Assembly: GCA_949752735.1 (NCBI GenBank)
Contig: OX457042.1
Location: 29,363,616-29,427,615, forward strand
Origin: Lumbricus terrestris
Taxonomy: Eukaryota; Annelida; Clitellata; Crassiclitellata; Lumbricidae
Reading direction: 5' to 3'
Length of the DNA: 64,000 bases
The position numbers and the translations under genes were made by a program. Positions 1 through 13,605 of the stretch are shown here, piece by piece. Under the pieces are notes generated by a model. The model saw only the letters and a program-made list of their open reading frames with translations. It did not search any database and was not told where the DNA came from. Numbering within the stretch: the stretch's first letter is position 1; every line of letters begins with the position of its first letter.

Positions 1-118
1 TATATTATAATAATGATGTTGTATGTAACATTGTGCGTCTGCAAGTAGAGCCATAAAGCATAGGCCTATACTTACTTAAACTTGCTTACTTACATGCTCT
101 CTCTTTAGTTACAGGTGC

Positions 119-120
<2 letters not shown>

Positions 121-155
<35 letters not shown>

Positions 156-430
156 CTAAACAGGTTTATTGATTACCATATAATGCATCGTCACAAATTG
201 ATAAAAAAAAAAGTAAACTGATCATTAAAAACAAAATAAACCGATCATTTCAACAAAATGCAGAGTACATAAAATACACATATAAAATAAAATGTCCTAA
301 TGGCAACAAAAGAGAAAACCCAATAGGGGACCATAGTCCTGATAGGTAGAGCCACCTATGCACCTTGATATACTTAGCACCGCCCCTCTACATCAATTAC
401 ATTACTGCAGCCTACATAACATAACTTCAG
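121..430 (-). repeat. Interspersed repeat with (AATC)n end
   Basis: An (AATC)n tract (121-152) is followed by A-rich sequence and then 'gagccacctatgcaccttg' near 349-367. A related block is at about 6945-7260, with the same AATC tract, 'ttattga' and 'agggccacctatgctc'. The simple-repeat end suggests a LINE or SINE 3' end in reverse orientation. No coding remnant is visible. Confidence 0.5.
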
Positions 431-800
431 GTCATACGTAAATGAGCAAGTCTTACTCCGAGTAAGTCATACACAAATGAGCAAGTCTTATTCTGAGTAA
501 GTCATACGTAAATGAGCAAGCTGTACTCTGAGTAGTCATACGTAAATGAGCAAGTTGTACTCCGAGCAAGTCATACACAAATGAGCAAGTTTTACTCTGA
601 GTAAGTCATACGTAAATGAGCAAGTCGTATACTGAGTAGTCATAAGCAAATGAGCAAGTCATGAATAAGTCATACGTAAATGAGCAAGTCATATACTGAG
701 TAAGTCATACACAAATGAGCAAGTCGTGAGTAAGTCATACGCAAATGAGCAAGTCGTGAGTAAGTCATAGTTAAATGAGCAAATCGTACTCCGAGTAAGT
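430..800. repeat. Minisatellite, about 35-bp unit, touching a DNMBP donor site
   Basis: About ten imperfect copies of a unit like 'agtaagtcatacgtaaat' plus 'gagcaagtcgtactccg'. Some units are shortened. The array runs into the end of the BAR exon at about 790, and the exon's last bases match the repeat unit. Confidence 0.88.
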
Positions 801-972
801 CGTGTAGTTTATCGAGCGCTTTCTTGAGGAAGCATTGTTGTGATTGGATGAATCGCGTTAAGCAGCTAACGAGGATGCTCATCGAAAGGTCGTAGAGCTT
901 CGGAAGGTCGTCGAGAAGCTGAGCATTTAACGCCTCGTAGTTCTTTCGTGCGACGGTCAATTCCTCATCCAT
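790..972 (-). CDS. DNMBP: DNMBP exon: end of BAR domain
   Basis: Acceptor AATTCAG above 972. Encodes ARKNYEALNAQLLDDLPKLY then DLSMSILVSCLTRFIQSQQC and KKALDKL, the last BAR helix. The best donor (GGA/GTACGA) gives an end at 790, but this border lies inside a minisatellite (about 430-800), so the exact donor is uncertain. Later exons, including the C-terminal SH3 domains, are expected left of the window. Confidence 0.85.
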
Positions 973-3900
973 CTGAATTCGTCAGAAAAAACACAACCAT
1001 CATTCATTCATTAATTACATGAATTTGTATAGTTCCTACCGAAGGACGACTACACAGAAGCGCTCCCAAACCCAGTGTTGCCAAATAAAACTGACTTAAG
1101 ATGAGGGAAGAATGCTTGTATTAAACTATTATTATCAATGTCAATGTCAATGCCAATGCAATCACAATTGAAAATGCAATTCTAATTATTAATGAATTCC
1201 TTGCCGGTTTATGGCTATTTTAAATCTTGTTTCTTTAGGGGATTTTTATAAAGCGTCCCATTCAAGAGCGCAGTCTTAAGGTTCGATTAGAAAATGTTGG
1301 AATGGCCCCTGCGTGCTATGCAAAGTGTTACAGGTAACAGGGTGTGCCCAATGGAGATTCAGAAGCAGGAGGACAAGAAACTATACCTGCAAAGCATAGT
1401 TGTTTTTTTCCGTTTTTTATTCTCTCCCAAAAAACGTCGTTTTTTTGGTTTTTTATTTTTCCCATCGTTTTTTATTTTTTCTTTAACTTTAATTATTCAT
1501 TTACTTTCTGTTATTATTTTCCTTAATTTTAATTTTGTCTGATATTCCTTATGTTTTCCGCCAACTCTCAAGGATTCAGCTAACTAAAGTCATTATTTCA
1601 TCGTTTAACATCATCATTTAAGAGATAGCCTGCGTGTAATAGGTTCCTAATCAATGTTTTCAAGGTTAAAATGCGGTTTTAGATGTAGCAAAGTCAAATT
1701 ATTTTCCGTTTCTTTTTATCGTTTTTATGTGGGGTTTTTTTTCTCGAAAAAAAACCCGACTTTTTTCCCCTTTTTTATTCCGTTTCCATCGTGTTTTACA
1801 TCTATGCTGCAAAGATATGCGGAGTAAGCCTCAGCGAGGGACACTCAAGGTTACGTGGAGCGGCAAACTTCCCGAAGTTCTTTAATAATAACCTGAATTC
1901 TTTTAAATCTGTAAGATCAATAAATCTTGAGTATCATTTGCTACCTCGGCTAAGCTAAGTTAAAAAATATATTAATGAAATAATAAAATAAAAAGTTAAA
2001 AAGTCAGAATTTTTTTAATGAATTAATTATTAAGTTACAATATAAGCTTACTGCTTTCACTTGATCGCTGTCTCCAACGCTACGTAGTCGGGCCGAAGCG
2101 TTGTCGTAGTCTAGCAGTTTATCGTAGCGCTTGCGAATGACCTTGTGGGGACCTTGGTACATGAGAAGCAGGCTGTTCAGAGGAGGCAGGATGTCCGACT
2201 CCACCTCCGCTTTCTACAGACAAAAGAAAAGAACAATAGATTGCGCTACATACGTTTATTAGGTAAACAAGCTGACAAACGACACCTCAGTACAGGAACA
2301 AGCAAAGCTACGAATACAGTAGAAAGGCAAGTAGGCAACATATTGTATCATATGGCAAGATGGGCAAAGCAAGGCAAGACTGAAAACAGCAAGACAATGC
2401 TAGGCGGGTATAAGGTAAATAAAAACAAAGCAAACTGGGCATGGTTAGACTACTGTCATGCACAAAAGCAAAGGTTAAGCCAGGTATTCAAAATCAGGGC
2501 AAGGAAATGCAAGTTGCATTGTGTCATCCAGTTGACCAAGCATCCATGCACATAACCTCAAGAACACTGTGACCAACTTCACATCATCTGTACACAAAGG
2601 GGAACATTACAAGGCACATCGATGAGAACAAAGGTGTGCCGTGCATCAAGACACCAATCCGGTCGGACACGCCACGCCTAAGAAGAATGTGTAGCGACGC
2701 AAGAGCAACAATGCATGTGACAAACCACACCACCATCGCTGACCTGATTGCCTGTCATCCTCCATGCTTTAATCTGCCTTGACGGCTTTCGCCAGCACCA
2801 AGCGAATCTCAAACGAGACAGGATTGCTTTCATGCAACTTCTCAAATGCGGATTCATTCATTCATTCATTCATTCATTCATTCATTCATTCATTCATTCA
2901 GAGCATTTATATAGCATCCCTTCAAGAAGCTACTCAGAGGTGCTTATCAGGTGCAGCTGTGGTGTAGCATGTTATATGACAATATGTAGTTTACGTTTGT
3001 TTACATAGTTTACGTTTGTTTACATACACGTTTCAGTAGCAGACTATTGGCTTTCGTCTAGTTGAGGTTCTTGCAAAGCACTGTATAAATGGACATGTAC
3101 GTACAATGTCATACATTCATTCATTCTATGGACTCATATAGCACACCTTCAAGAAGCTACTCAGGAGCGCTCCCAGCCTAGCCACAGCAAAAGAAAAAAA
3201 CTTTAAGAGATTTATCAAACAAAGTTTGATTGGTCAGACGTATTAAACGCAGCTTTGACAGAAGGTCATTCATACATACAACACAATATATGCAATTGGC
3301 CGGACACGCCACACATACTAGAAGAAGAAGAACATGAATAATAGCGTGGGGCGCATTGGTTGGCGCATTATAAACAACTGAGGTGGCGTCGTTGCCTTGA
3401 AGCCGGAAGCTTCGAGGTTCGAATCCACCTCAAGACGTTGCGTAGGGACCTTGGGCAAGTCCTTCACTCGCAATTGCTCAGCACTTCGGCGTGAAACTCC
3501 GAAGCAATGTCCACTCTGTAGTCGGGAGTGCCTCTGAGTAGAGTGCTTGAAGGGGCGCTATAACAAGTGCACATACAAACAAACAAACAAATAGGACAAT
3601 ATTTAGAATATACTTACAAATTCAAGGAAGAGCACGGAGTAAATCATTCCGTGAACCTCGCACAGCTTTTCGACCGCCAGCTCGGGAGTTTCTTTGTCGA
3701 AGATCTCCGAAATGTTGACAGCTAACAACTCCTTGCATTCCAGGGCATCCTACAAAAACAGACAAAACTACTGAGGTACTGCTTCACTGGAAAATCTGGA
3801 AAACACTCAAAGAACCATCAGCTAGCTGGAAAAACAAATATAACAACAATAAGTGGATACGAAGGAAAAACTATTATGCGGAGATTGAAGAACTTGACAA

Positions 3901-6900
3901 GTTTTGTGATCGTGGGAGTTTAATAATAAATAACAGCAGAATGTAAGATAATAGTGGTGGGAAAGGAAGCATTCTTGAAAAGAGGCTGATAAGAAGAAAA
4001 AAATTTCAACTAAAGAAAAGAATGATGCATTATAAACAACTGAGGTGTTGCAACTGGTTCAAAAGGACAGGACAATGATCACTGCAGTAAAGGAGAAACG
4101 ACCGATGTTGATTGGCCACAAGCTACACTAAATTCACATGTGAGAACAGTGCTTGAAGGAAAAACTCTGGGCTGGATTATAGATAAATGGAACAGATGGG
4201 AATATAAAAAGGAATTAAGGAAAAGGCATAAAATAGAGAAAAATGATGTTATTTGTGACCCATCAGCAAAAAACCAGTCGTAAGTCGATTTTCCCTGAAG
4301 TTTGAGTTTATTATATCATTGCAAAGAGAAACAAATTCTCTGTAAAACGACACCAATTCTATCATTCTATCTCAATCCTAACTGAATATATAGATGAAAA
4401 ACTACTTGCATTCATAGACACTATTAATTGACAAAAATGCATATAATTTGATCCAATAATATAAATTGAAAATCATAACTTGCAAGAAATCATCCAAATA
4501 ATACTCTTCAATGTTACTTTTATTCGAACTGTTTGGTTATTTGTATAAAATATATATTTGAAAGGTATTATCTGTAATAATCTAACAATCGGAAAATAAC
4601 AAAATGTTATAGTTTTAGCTTGTTTCTGGAAACGAAAAATTCTACTTACGACTGGTTTTGTGCAGATGGTTTGCATTTCATTCCTGGACCTGCCGATGGG
4701 TATGATTAGAACAAGAAGAAGACAAGAATACACTGGCCAGACTTAGACTAACAAGGTATAGATAATTCTGAGTGAGTATTAGATTAGACATAAACCGACA
4801 AGGAATTGATATCTATGGTAAATTAGACGTCTGACCTCACATTGCTCTATGTACTGTGAAATGTCCCTTGTTAGGAATCTGATAGTATTGTCAACGGCCT
4901 TGAAGCGTTGCTCCTCATGGTTGAATTGGTCGTCCACCGTCTGCCAACCACAAACATAAATACGTACATACAAACATACAAAAACATACATAATTTGTGG
5001 GGCGCGGTGGTGTAGTGGTGGCGTCGTTGCCTTGAAGCCGGAAGGTTCGAATCCACCTCGCCGCGTAATGACCTTGGGCAAGTCCTTCACTCCCAATTGC
5101 TCAGCGCTTCGGCATGAAACTCAGATGCAGTGTCCGCTCTGCATTCGGGAGCGCCTCTGAGTAGAGAGCTTGAAGTGGCGCTATAACAAGTGCACATACA
5201 AAATGCATTGGGTATATACATTACAAACTATAAATTTGTGGGGCGCGGTGGTGTAGTGGTGGCGTCGTTGCCTTGATGTTGGAAGGTTCGAGGTTCGAAT
5301 CCACCTCAAGTCGCTGCGTAGGGACCTTGGGCAGGTCCTTCACTCGCAATTGCTCAGCGCTTCGGCGTGAAACTCCGATGCAGTGTCTGCTCTGCAGTCG
5401 GGAGCGCCTCTGAGTAGAGCCTGAAGGGGCGCTATAACAAGTGCATTACGCTTTATGTCAACTTATGACTTACACCCTTAAACCTTTCTTTACATTTTCT
5501 CCCTTTACCCACCAGTATCATCTTTCCTTACTTTATCTTAACCTAAAAAATTAATGATAAAAATAATCCAACTGTAACGACGTGTACCTGAATGCCGACC
5601 ATCTTGCGACTGATGCGTGACAGCTTTTTCATGGTTGAATGCATCGTTAGTCGACCGATTTTGTCGCTGAACTTCGCATCCGTCTCCACCTTATATTTGA
5701 AAACTGGAAAATAAACACAGAAAGTAAAGGCACATCCGATTCAAAACATTTTCAGCAAATTAAGAATTAAGTATATAATTAATTAGGCAGACTTCCTGAG
5801 CAATTATTTCTTAATTATTTATTTTTGAATATTTGAAAACTGGAAAATAAATACAGAAAGTGAAGGTACATCTTATTCAAAACGTTTTCAGCAAATTCCG
5901 ATAAATAATTAATTAAATAAATAATTAATTAGGCAGACTTCCTGAGCAATTATTTCTTATTATTTATTATTTATTTTGAATAATTGAAAACTGGAAAATA
6001 AACACAGAAAGTAAATGCACATCTTATTCAAAACGTTTTCAGCAAATTGAGATAAATAACGAATTAAGTAAATAATTAATTAAGCAGACTTCCTGAGCAA
6101 TTATTTCTTATTATTTATTAATTATTTTGAATATTTGAAAACTGGAAAATAAACACTGAAAGTGAAGGCACATCTTATTCAAACGTTTTCAGGAAATTAA
6201 GATAAATAATGAATTAAGTAAATTATAATTAATTAGGCAGACTTCCTGAGCAATTATTTCTGCACCAAAGAAAATATAAATACTTTTAATAGATAACGGA
6301 AACAATTCAAGAAATGTTTGTTCTATGCGACTTACCCAAATCTTTCCGTCGCTTGTATTCGTTGATGTAGGCAGCGATGTGTGTCATGGTACTAATCGCT
6401 GTTCCCAGGTGGCGCTTGTCTTCGTGAGAGTCCACTGTTGACTGAAAATGAGACCATTGTAATGATATGATATCATTTATCACCCATAATCATCGTCAGG
6501 CTAATCCCCAATCACGATACACTCCAACATCACCATTAGCATCACCAATTCACCATTGCTATTGAACTCTATGAGAGTATGGACTGTTTGGGAGCAGAAA
6601 GTGCTCAGATGCACTATATGAATGACAACTTCATTGTAAACATTATCCTACCTTACACCTTCAAGACATCACATTTGCACTTTTTGCAAATCACGGACTT
6701 TTTGCTAGAAAAAAGATTCTATGCTGATCGGATTCAAATACTGGTACTGTGCCGTGTGCAATGTGTATGCAATGCATGATTGAGTAAAAAATAAAATAAA
6801 CGGATAAATACATGAATAATTTGTTGGTGGCAGGAAAGCCTTTCGCGGTAGTTCTCAGGTCAGATCAAAGTCCTTTTGATGCAAATTTGTATTTAAACAT

Positions 6901-9900
6901 TACAATCAATAAATCTAATCTAATCTAATTTAAACATTGCAATCAATCAATCAATCAATTTTTTATTGAGCCAAGAAGCAAACAAGATGTAGCATCACAT
7001 CAGAGTAAACATGAAAACTCTTGGTTCCAAAACGAAACCCAGAAAGGACTGCAGAGTCCCGCTGGTTAGGGCCACCTATGCTCATATACAGATACTAGGC
7101 ATTTGCAGGTTTGTTCTATGCAGGTTCATCACAATAAGCGTGACGTCTACAGAAATTCATTTTGCAAGACCTAAACAGCAAAACTTCAAGATTACAACTA
7201 TAGAGTGCTCCTGACCCAACCTCATCTAAACCTGACAGCTATAAGATTGCAAAAGAGTAAGTAAAAGGAACCCTGAGCACCATGCAAAACTATGGAGGGA
7301 TCCTGTTCCAGACAACAGGGCCGGAACAGAGAAAGCACATCGCCGCCTCAGCTATCCATAGCCGAGCTGAGTCGGTGTTTACAAGCCACTGTGCCATAAA
7401 TAGCTAAATGCACGTTTTTTAGGATTATAATTACCTGACACAAATGTGAAATTTGAACATAACAGTGTCTTATATACATACATACCCGGTATATGTATCT
7501 ACACATGTCATGTATATACATAATTGCAGTTTTTAGATGCAAGCACACATAGAAATAATTATACTATTTTATATATATTGTAATCGTCTGATGCAATATA
7601 TGCATATAATTATACAATTTTAATAGCATCTTTCCTGAACATCAATGAGGTGCTGAAACACGGCTCATTTTTTTTTTAAAGCTGCGAATTAAGATAGTTC
7701 ATTAACTGTAATTGGTAATCACAAATTCGAACAGATCGAAAATATCTCAGGCTGTTAGACAACCTCTTAAAAAGGGTTTGCAAGAGTCGTACAAAATTCT
7801 CAGAAAGCCCCGCATCACCATGACGATTAACATTCATATAACGTAGATCATGACCCACGAACCCAAACTTACACGATCAAGTTCACTGAGCAACAGTGGG
7901 TACTTAAGGATCCGCTGAACCGGTTTGATGAGGATCGAGTTGAGATCGAAGATCTGCGAATGCTGACGCATCTGATCCAACGCGGATCGAATGAACTCTG
8001 AAACTTCTGCGTTGCTTTCGTACTGAAGGAATCAAGTAAAAAACACACAAGTATCAGATACAGCTAACGTTCAGACTATCACCATCATTAAAGTAATTAC
8101 ACTGCAATAATAATAATAATAATAATATCCAGCACTCTAATGTCGTGGCCTTCCGCAGTTCTTTTGTTCAACCAGAATTTGTCGATTAATAACAGTAGTA
8201 GTAGCAATAATAATAATAACAATAAAAAATAATAACAATAATAATCGTAATAATAATAACTGTTTAACAATTAAAACCAACAAGTATGCAGTAAGATTAC
8301 TTAATTGATTGATTGATTGATTGACTGATTCCGAAACTATACTTGATATATAGCACTTAACAGATGATCGTGAGTTTAAAACAGAAGTCGAATTTAACTG
8401 TACGGCAGACTACAAAGCATCCATGTATCCATCAGAAATATTTCACAGTCGCTCCCCCCACAACCCCTGTCCGCCCATAGGGAGTGGAAGGCTCAGTCAG
8501 TCTTCTGGGTACTAGTGACTATCCAGAATCCAACCTACGCTCTTCCACTAAAACAATCCTGGAGTCCAAACTTTTTAATTGTGCGCTGATTCTGTCTATA
8601 CTTACAAGAAGTCTGTTTGCTCCTTAGACTCGTCAATTCAGAAAATAGAATGGTCAGTCGTGATAGTCTAAAGTCTATATATAGGTAGTGCAAGCGTTGC
8701 CATGCCAACCTTCTCCAAAAGAGCGATAACGCTGTCATGGTTACGGCAGTAGGGCGCGTAGACTCGCTGAAACTGATCCTTCAGCTCGATGAAGCATTTT
8801 CCTAGCAACGGGAGAAGAAATTAGCATATCATTAGGTAAACAAGTAGGTATACCACAACTAGGTTAGCATAAAATTAACACAAAATTAGTGAACATTGAT
8901 ACAAGAGCAAATAAGGCAAGGTCAGATACCAATAATGAGCTGTGGGCGGTACGGTAGTCAGATATCTGGGAAAGATAATATCTTGCGTGAGAGGTAACAC
9001 AAACCAATGGGCAAGAGAAAAATTATCAGAGAATGTATCTCTAATGGGAGAAACACTACTATCATAACCACTGCCACCAATTAACCTCATTAATTCATTC
9101 ATCTGCTCATTCATTCTTTAATTAATTAATTCAATCAGCGAAAAACAAATCAAGCATCTGGAGAAGATGAGAAATAATATGAGCCAACGAGAAGACCTAT
9201 CAGCAAAATGATAAGAGAAAATACCTTCAATGGGATACACATTACCATATAGGTCTGTTAACTTTGTCTACTCATTCATTCATTCATTCATTCATTCATT
9301 CATTCATTCATTCATATGTGCAGTGACAGTCAGTTAACCAAAAACTAGTCAGACATCTAGGGAAGACATAAAATCAGCAAGAGGTAGTCAACAAATAACT
9401 ACTTGGACATAATATTATTGGTAAGATGTAAAGAGAGAGACATCTAGGCAGATATATATTCAGTAGAAAGCCAGCCAACCAATGTTGGCAAGGCAGATAT
9501 CTTGGTGAGACGTCAAATGAGACATCTAGGAAGATATACATCAACACAGATCCAGTCAACCAAGAACCAGTCAGACATATGGGGAAAGACGCATAACAGT
9601 AATCTTGAGCCAGTTACCAAGAACCAGTCAGACATATGGGGGAAGACACACAACAGTAAGAGCCAGTTACCAAGAACCAGTCAGACATATGGAGAAGGCA
9701 CACAACAGTAAGAGCCAGTCAACCAACAACCAGTCAGACATATGGGGGAAGACACACAACAGTGAGAGCAAGTCAACCAACAACCAGTCAGACATAGACA
9801 TATGGGGGAAGACATAATTATAACAGTGAAAGCCAGTCAACCAAGAACCGCTCAACCGTATGGGGAAGACATATATAATCAGTAAGAGCCAGTTGACCAA

Positions 9901-12900
9901 GAACCAGTCAGACACACGGGGGAAGACACATAACAGTAAGAGCCAGTCAACCCACCAACGCACTGCTCCTCGAACGCTTTCAGCTCAACGTTCTGCTCGA
10001 GCACCGTGAGCAGTCGTTGCGACAGCTCCACGACCTCGACCGCATTTCCGAAGACGACGTCAAGGTCAAGGGCCGGCGGACAGGACTTGTCGAGACCGGA
10101 GAAGGTCTTGAGGCAGAGGACGAGACTGTTGACGTAGTCGCTCTCCGTCTGGATCAACTCGGCGATGATTCGCTGGCGCTTCTCCATCTGGCGCTCCAGC
10201 TCCAGCTGCTCGGAGGCGGAGGTCGTAGAGGTCGTTGCCCGTGGCGACGCCGAGGGGCTGGAACGCACGGCGGGAATCGGTCGGTCCATCGTTGGAGTCG
10301 AGAGGCTGGTCTGTAGCACGTCAGACGTGCCTGTGTAATGTAACAAAATCTTTATATAGAACTTTGTGTAATGTAGCAAAATACCTATATAGAACTTTGT
10401 GTCATGTAACAAAATACTTTTATAATATAATAGAACTTTGTGTAATGTAACAAAATACTTTTATGATATAATAGAACTTTGTGTAATGTAACAAAATACT
10501 TATATAGAACTTTGTGTAATGTAACAAAATACTTTTATAATATAATAGAACTTTGTGTAATGTAACAAAATACTTTTATAATATAATAGAACTTTGTGTA
10601 ATGTAACAAAATACTTTTATGATATAATAGAACTTTGTGTAATGTAACAAAATACTTATATAGAACTTTGTGTAATGTAACAAAATACTTTTATTATATA
10701 ATAGAACTTTGTGTAATGTAACAAAATCTTTATATAGAACTTTGTGTAATGTAACAAAATACTTTTATAATATAATAGAACTTTGTGTAATGTAACAAAA
10801 TACTTATATAGAACTTTGTGTAATGTAACAAAATATTTATATAGAACTTTGTGTAATGTAACAAAATATTTATATAGAACTTTGTGTAATGTAACAAAAT
10901 ATTTATATAGAACTTTGTGTAATGTAACAAAATATTTATATAGAACTATGCCTGGGCAATACATTACTATCGTGACTGTAATATGATTATGCATAAAGCT
11001 ATATTATGTCAAGAGAAAACTAACATTCATTCGCATGCAGATTTATATAGCACCTCTTCAAAGCTACTAGCCAGGAGTGCTCCCAACGCAACCCCCGACT
11101 GAAAAGGACAGTTTAAGGCTGTGACAAAAATGCATCTGAAAAGTGACCCTCAGCATGTCGTAAAGATGATGGGAGCCTATTTCACACCATATCATCGGCA
11201 CTCTCAACTCTTAACAGTGAAATTACTGTCTAATAATATAGATTTCGGGTCCTTGCAAAATGTGAAGCGACAAATTGAGGAGCTCAAGCCGCAGCTCTTG
11301 ATAAAGGTGATTCCAGTGGGTTGGCCCAACATAAGCAAAGCGTCTGCACTGTAGAAGTGCACATACAAGGAACAGTGAGAAGTCCGTGGACAACCTTTCT
11401 GGTCGGCTGCCAATGGACTTCTGAACAAAGGGTCCACCATGACACCGGATCAAGAAAACTAAAGTGCTAAAGTCCTTAGTTAAGGTGTGATGAACATGCA
11501 GTTGGATGGGGAGCCAGTGCAAAGTATACTGCATGGCACAACATCAAGCAATGGGTCAAGAAGGTTCTTCGGTTAACTGTGCTTATCAGATCTGGGTACG
11601 CCAAAGTGCAGCAAGCACTTAGTTAACAAAGCACATACTTACTTACTTAACACAGTAACTCCAAATGGGACAACAACCCAGTCACTAAACAACCACAAAC
11701 AAATTGAACAGTGACAAATAGGTAGAAACCCACTAATGAAACAACCACCAATAGACCCACAACTTAATAATTGGTATCACCAAGTGTAACACAATGGTCT
11801 GATTGCTTCGCTCTCTACTTGTGGCCCATCCGGCTGGGTTCTACAAGTCTCTCGAGTCTGTTTTCTTTGCTCGTGGTTGGGCTGGGAGCGCCTCTGAGTA
11901 GTATCTTGAAGGGGCGCTATATAAAAGTTATGAATGAATGAATGAATGAATTGGCAGCAGTCTGGGTCATTAAACTACCGATTGTGGGTTGGTACAGGTC
12001 TGCTCAGCAGCCTCAGTGTAGCCAAGTAGTAGCAGTAGTAGTAGTTTCAGTTTAGTGGCACTGTGTGACATCAACAAAGATCAATAGGGTCTCCCTCCTC
12101 ATTTATCCACGTTGGGACTGGCACAATCAGAGTACCAACACCGGTTGAATAAGTCCCACAGTATAGCCACCATGGATAAATAAGTTATCCCAGGCACATT
12201 TCTCTTATCTTTTTCCCCATAACAAGCCCAATACACACATTTAAGAATTCCAACTCACAAAACGAACAGCTCTAAATGGACCAGACAAACACTTGACAGC
12301 CAAAAAAGTAACAGGACAGCTGGGCTGCACAGAACCAGCCAGAGCCATGCCGGTGGCCAGTGGACCATAAAACTGAACTTTACCACATCACATTGAAGAC
12401 CCTCCCTCCCTATCAACACCCCCACCTGTGCTAAATACCAGGTTTAATGGGCAGCAGTTTAAGTTTTAGGACCCGTGCCTCATTAATATGCAAGCATTTC
12501 CAATTTAAATGTATACAATATACATGTATAATGCATAGAACTTTACAGGGGGAGACAGACACACAGAGGCAAACAGACACACAAACAGACACACGCACAC
12601 TTAAAAATAAAGACACACAGGAACATAGAGAGGAACAAAGGCAGAATCTACACAGAGACTTCCACAAAAACAAACATGCACACATACAGTGGAAAAGAGA
12701 ACACACACAAACACACAGCAAGACATAGAAGGACATAAAGATACAGAGACACAGATTAATGGAGTGCATAAACAGACAAACAGCATACACACAGAGTCAT
12801 GTTGCAACACAGAATATCACCAGCCAGACACAAATCTCCATCATTCTCAATACCAAAAACACATCAAATATATCTTACCAGATCTACCTATATACCCAAA

Positions 12901-13568
12901 TAAAATTAAACTAGCAACTGTTATCTAAATATCCAAATTACATAATTACATTACATATCTACGAAAACCTAGAGGCATCTCTTTACCGTATGTTGCCAAG
13001 TCTATCAGCGCAGTTGGTTTTGGTTCACCCTCACTCACTGTCTGCAATAAATTACCTATACTTAAAACTTTCTATTTCAGTAAATCCATCTGTCGCTTAG
13101 CTTTCACGGTCCACCGGCAACCCCCTTATCCATCTCCCCTTCCCTTGGCCGCTGACTGAGCCTCGGAGGATTCAAGGATGTCGGGAGAAACGCAAAACAC
13201 CATGCTTTCATAATAATTTATGTACATATCTAAAAATAGCTCTGCATTACGTAATGGGGAATTCCAGCCAGGAAGAAATCGGGTCTTGACTGGCGAAATC
13301 ATGCATATAACCACTCATAAGATGCAGGGATACAAGTAAAAAAATTCTACAGTACCTAATGAATTAAAAGACTTTAAAAGCCAGATGGATCATAAATAAA
13401 ATTTAAAAAAATAAATATCCTTGGACAACAAGTAGAAAGCTTTGGAAGGTTGTGCTTTCCTGGCATGGCCAATCCTGTGAAGGTTTCCCTAAGGCTTTAC
13501 CGGGAAACCAATGTAGCTTGTTATAAAAGTGCTAAAGACAATATAGATACAAGACTTTTGTAAGTCTA

Positions 13569-13605
<37 letters not shown>

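Noticed and set aside
430..800. CRISPR-like array
   Set aside because: Repeats are contiguous without unique spacers and lie in a eukaryotic intron; a minisatellite.
2145..2555. 136-codon plus-strand open frame
   Set aside because: Overlaps a DNMBP exon on the other strand and continues into intron; no motif.
9502..9963. Long open frames on both strands in 9.5-9.96 kb
   Set aside because: They run through minisatellite units of about 50 bp, and the protein repeats are direct translations of the array. Only the exon part above 9955 is real.
10343..10994. Repetitive proteins such as YINILLHYTKF or YRTLCNVTKYL
   Set aside because: Artefacts of the 32/42-bp minisatellite unit, open in several frames on both strands.
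12431..12928. Cysteine-rich and threonine/histidine-rich open frames
   Set aside because: (CA)n-rich low-complexity DNA opens several frames at once; no conserved motif.
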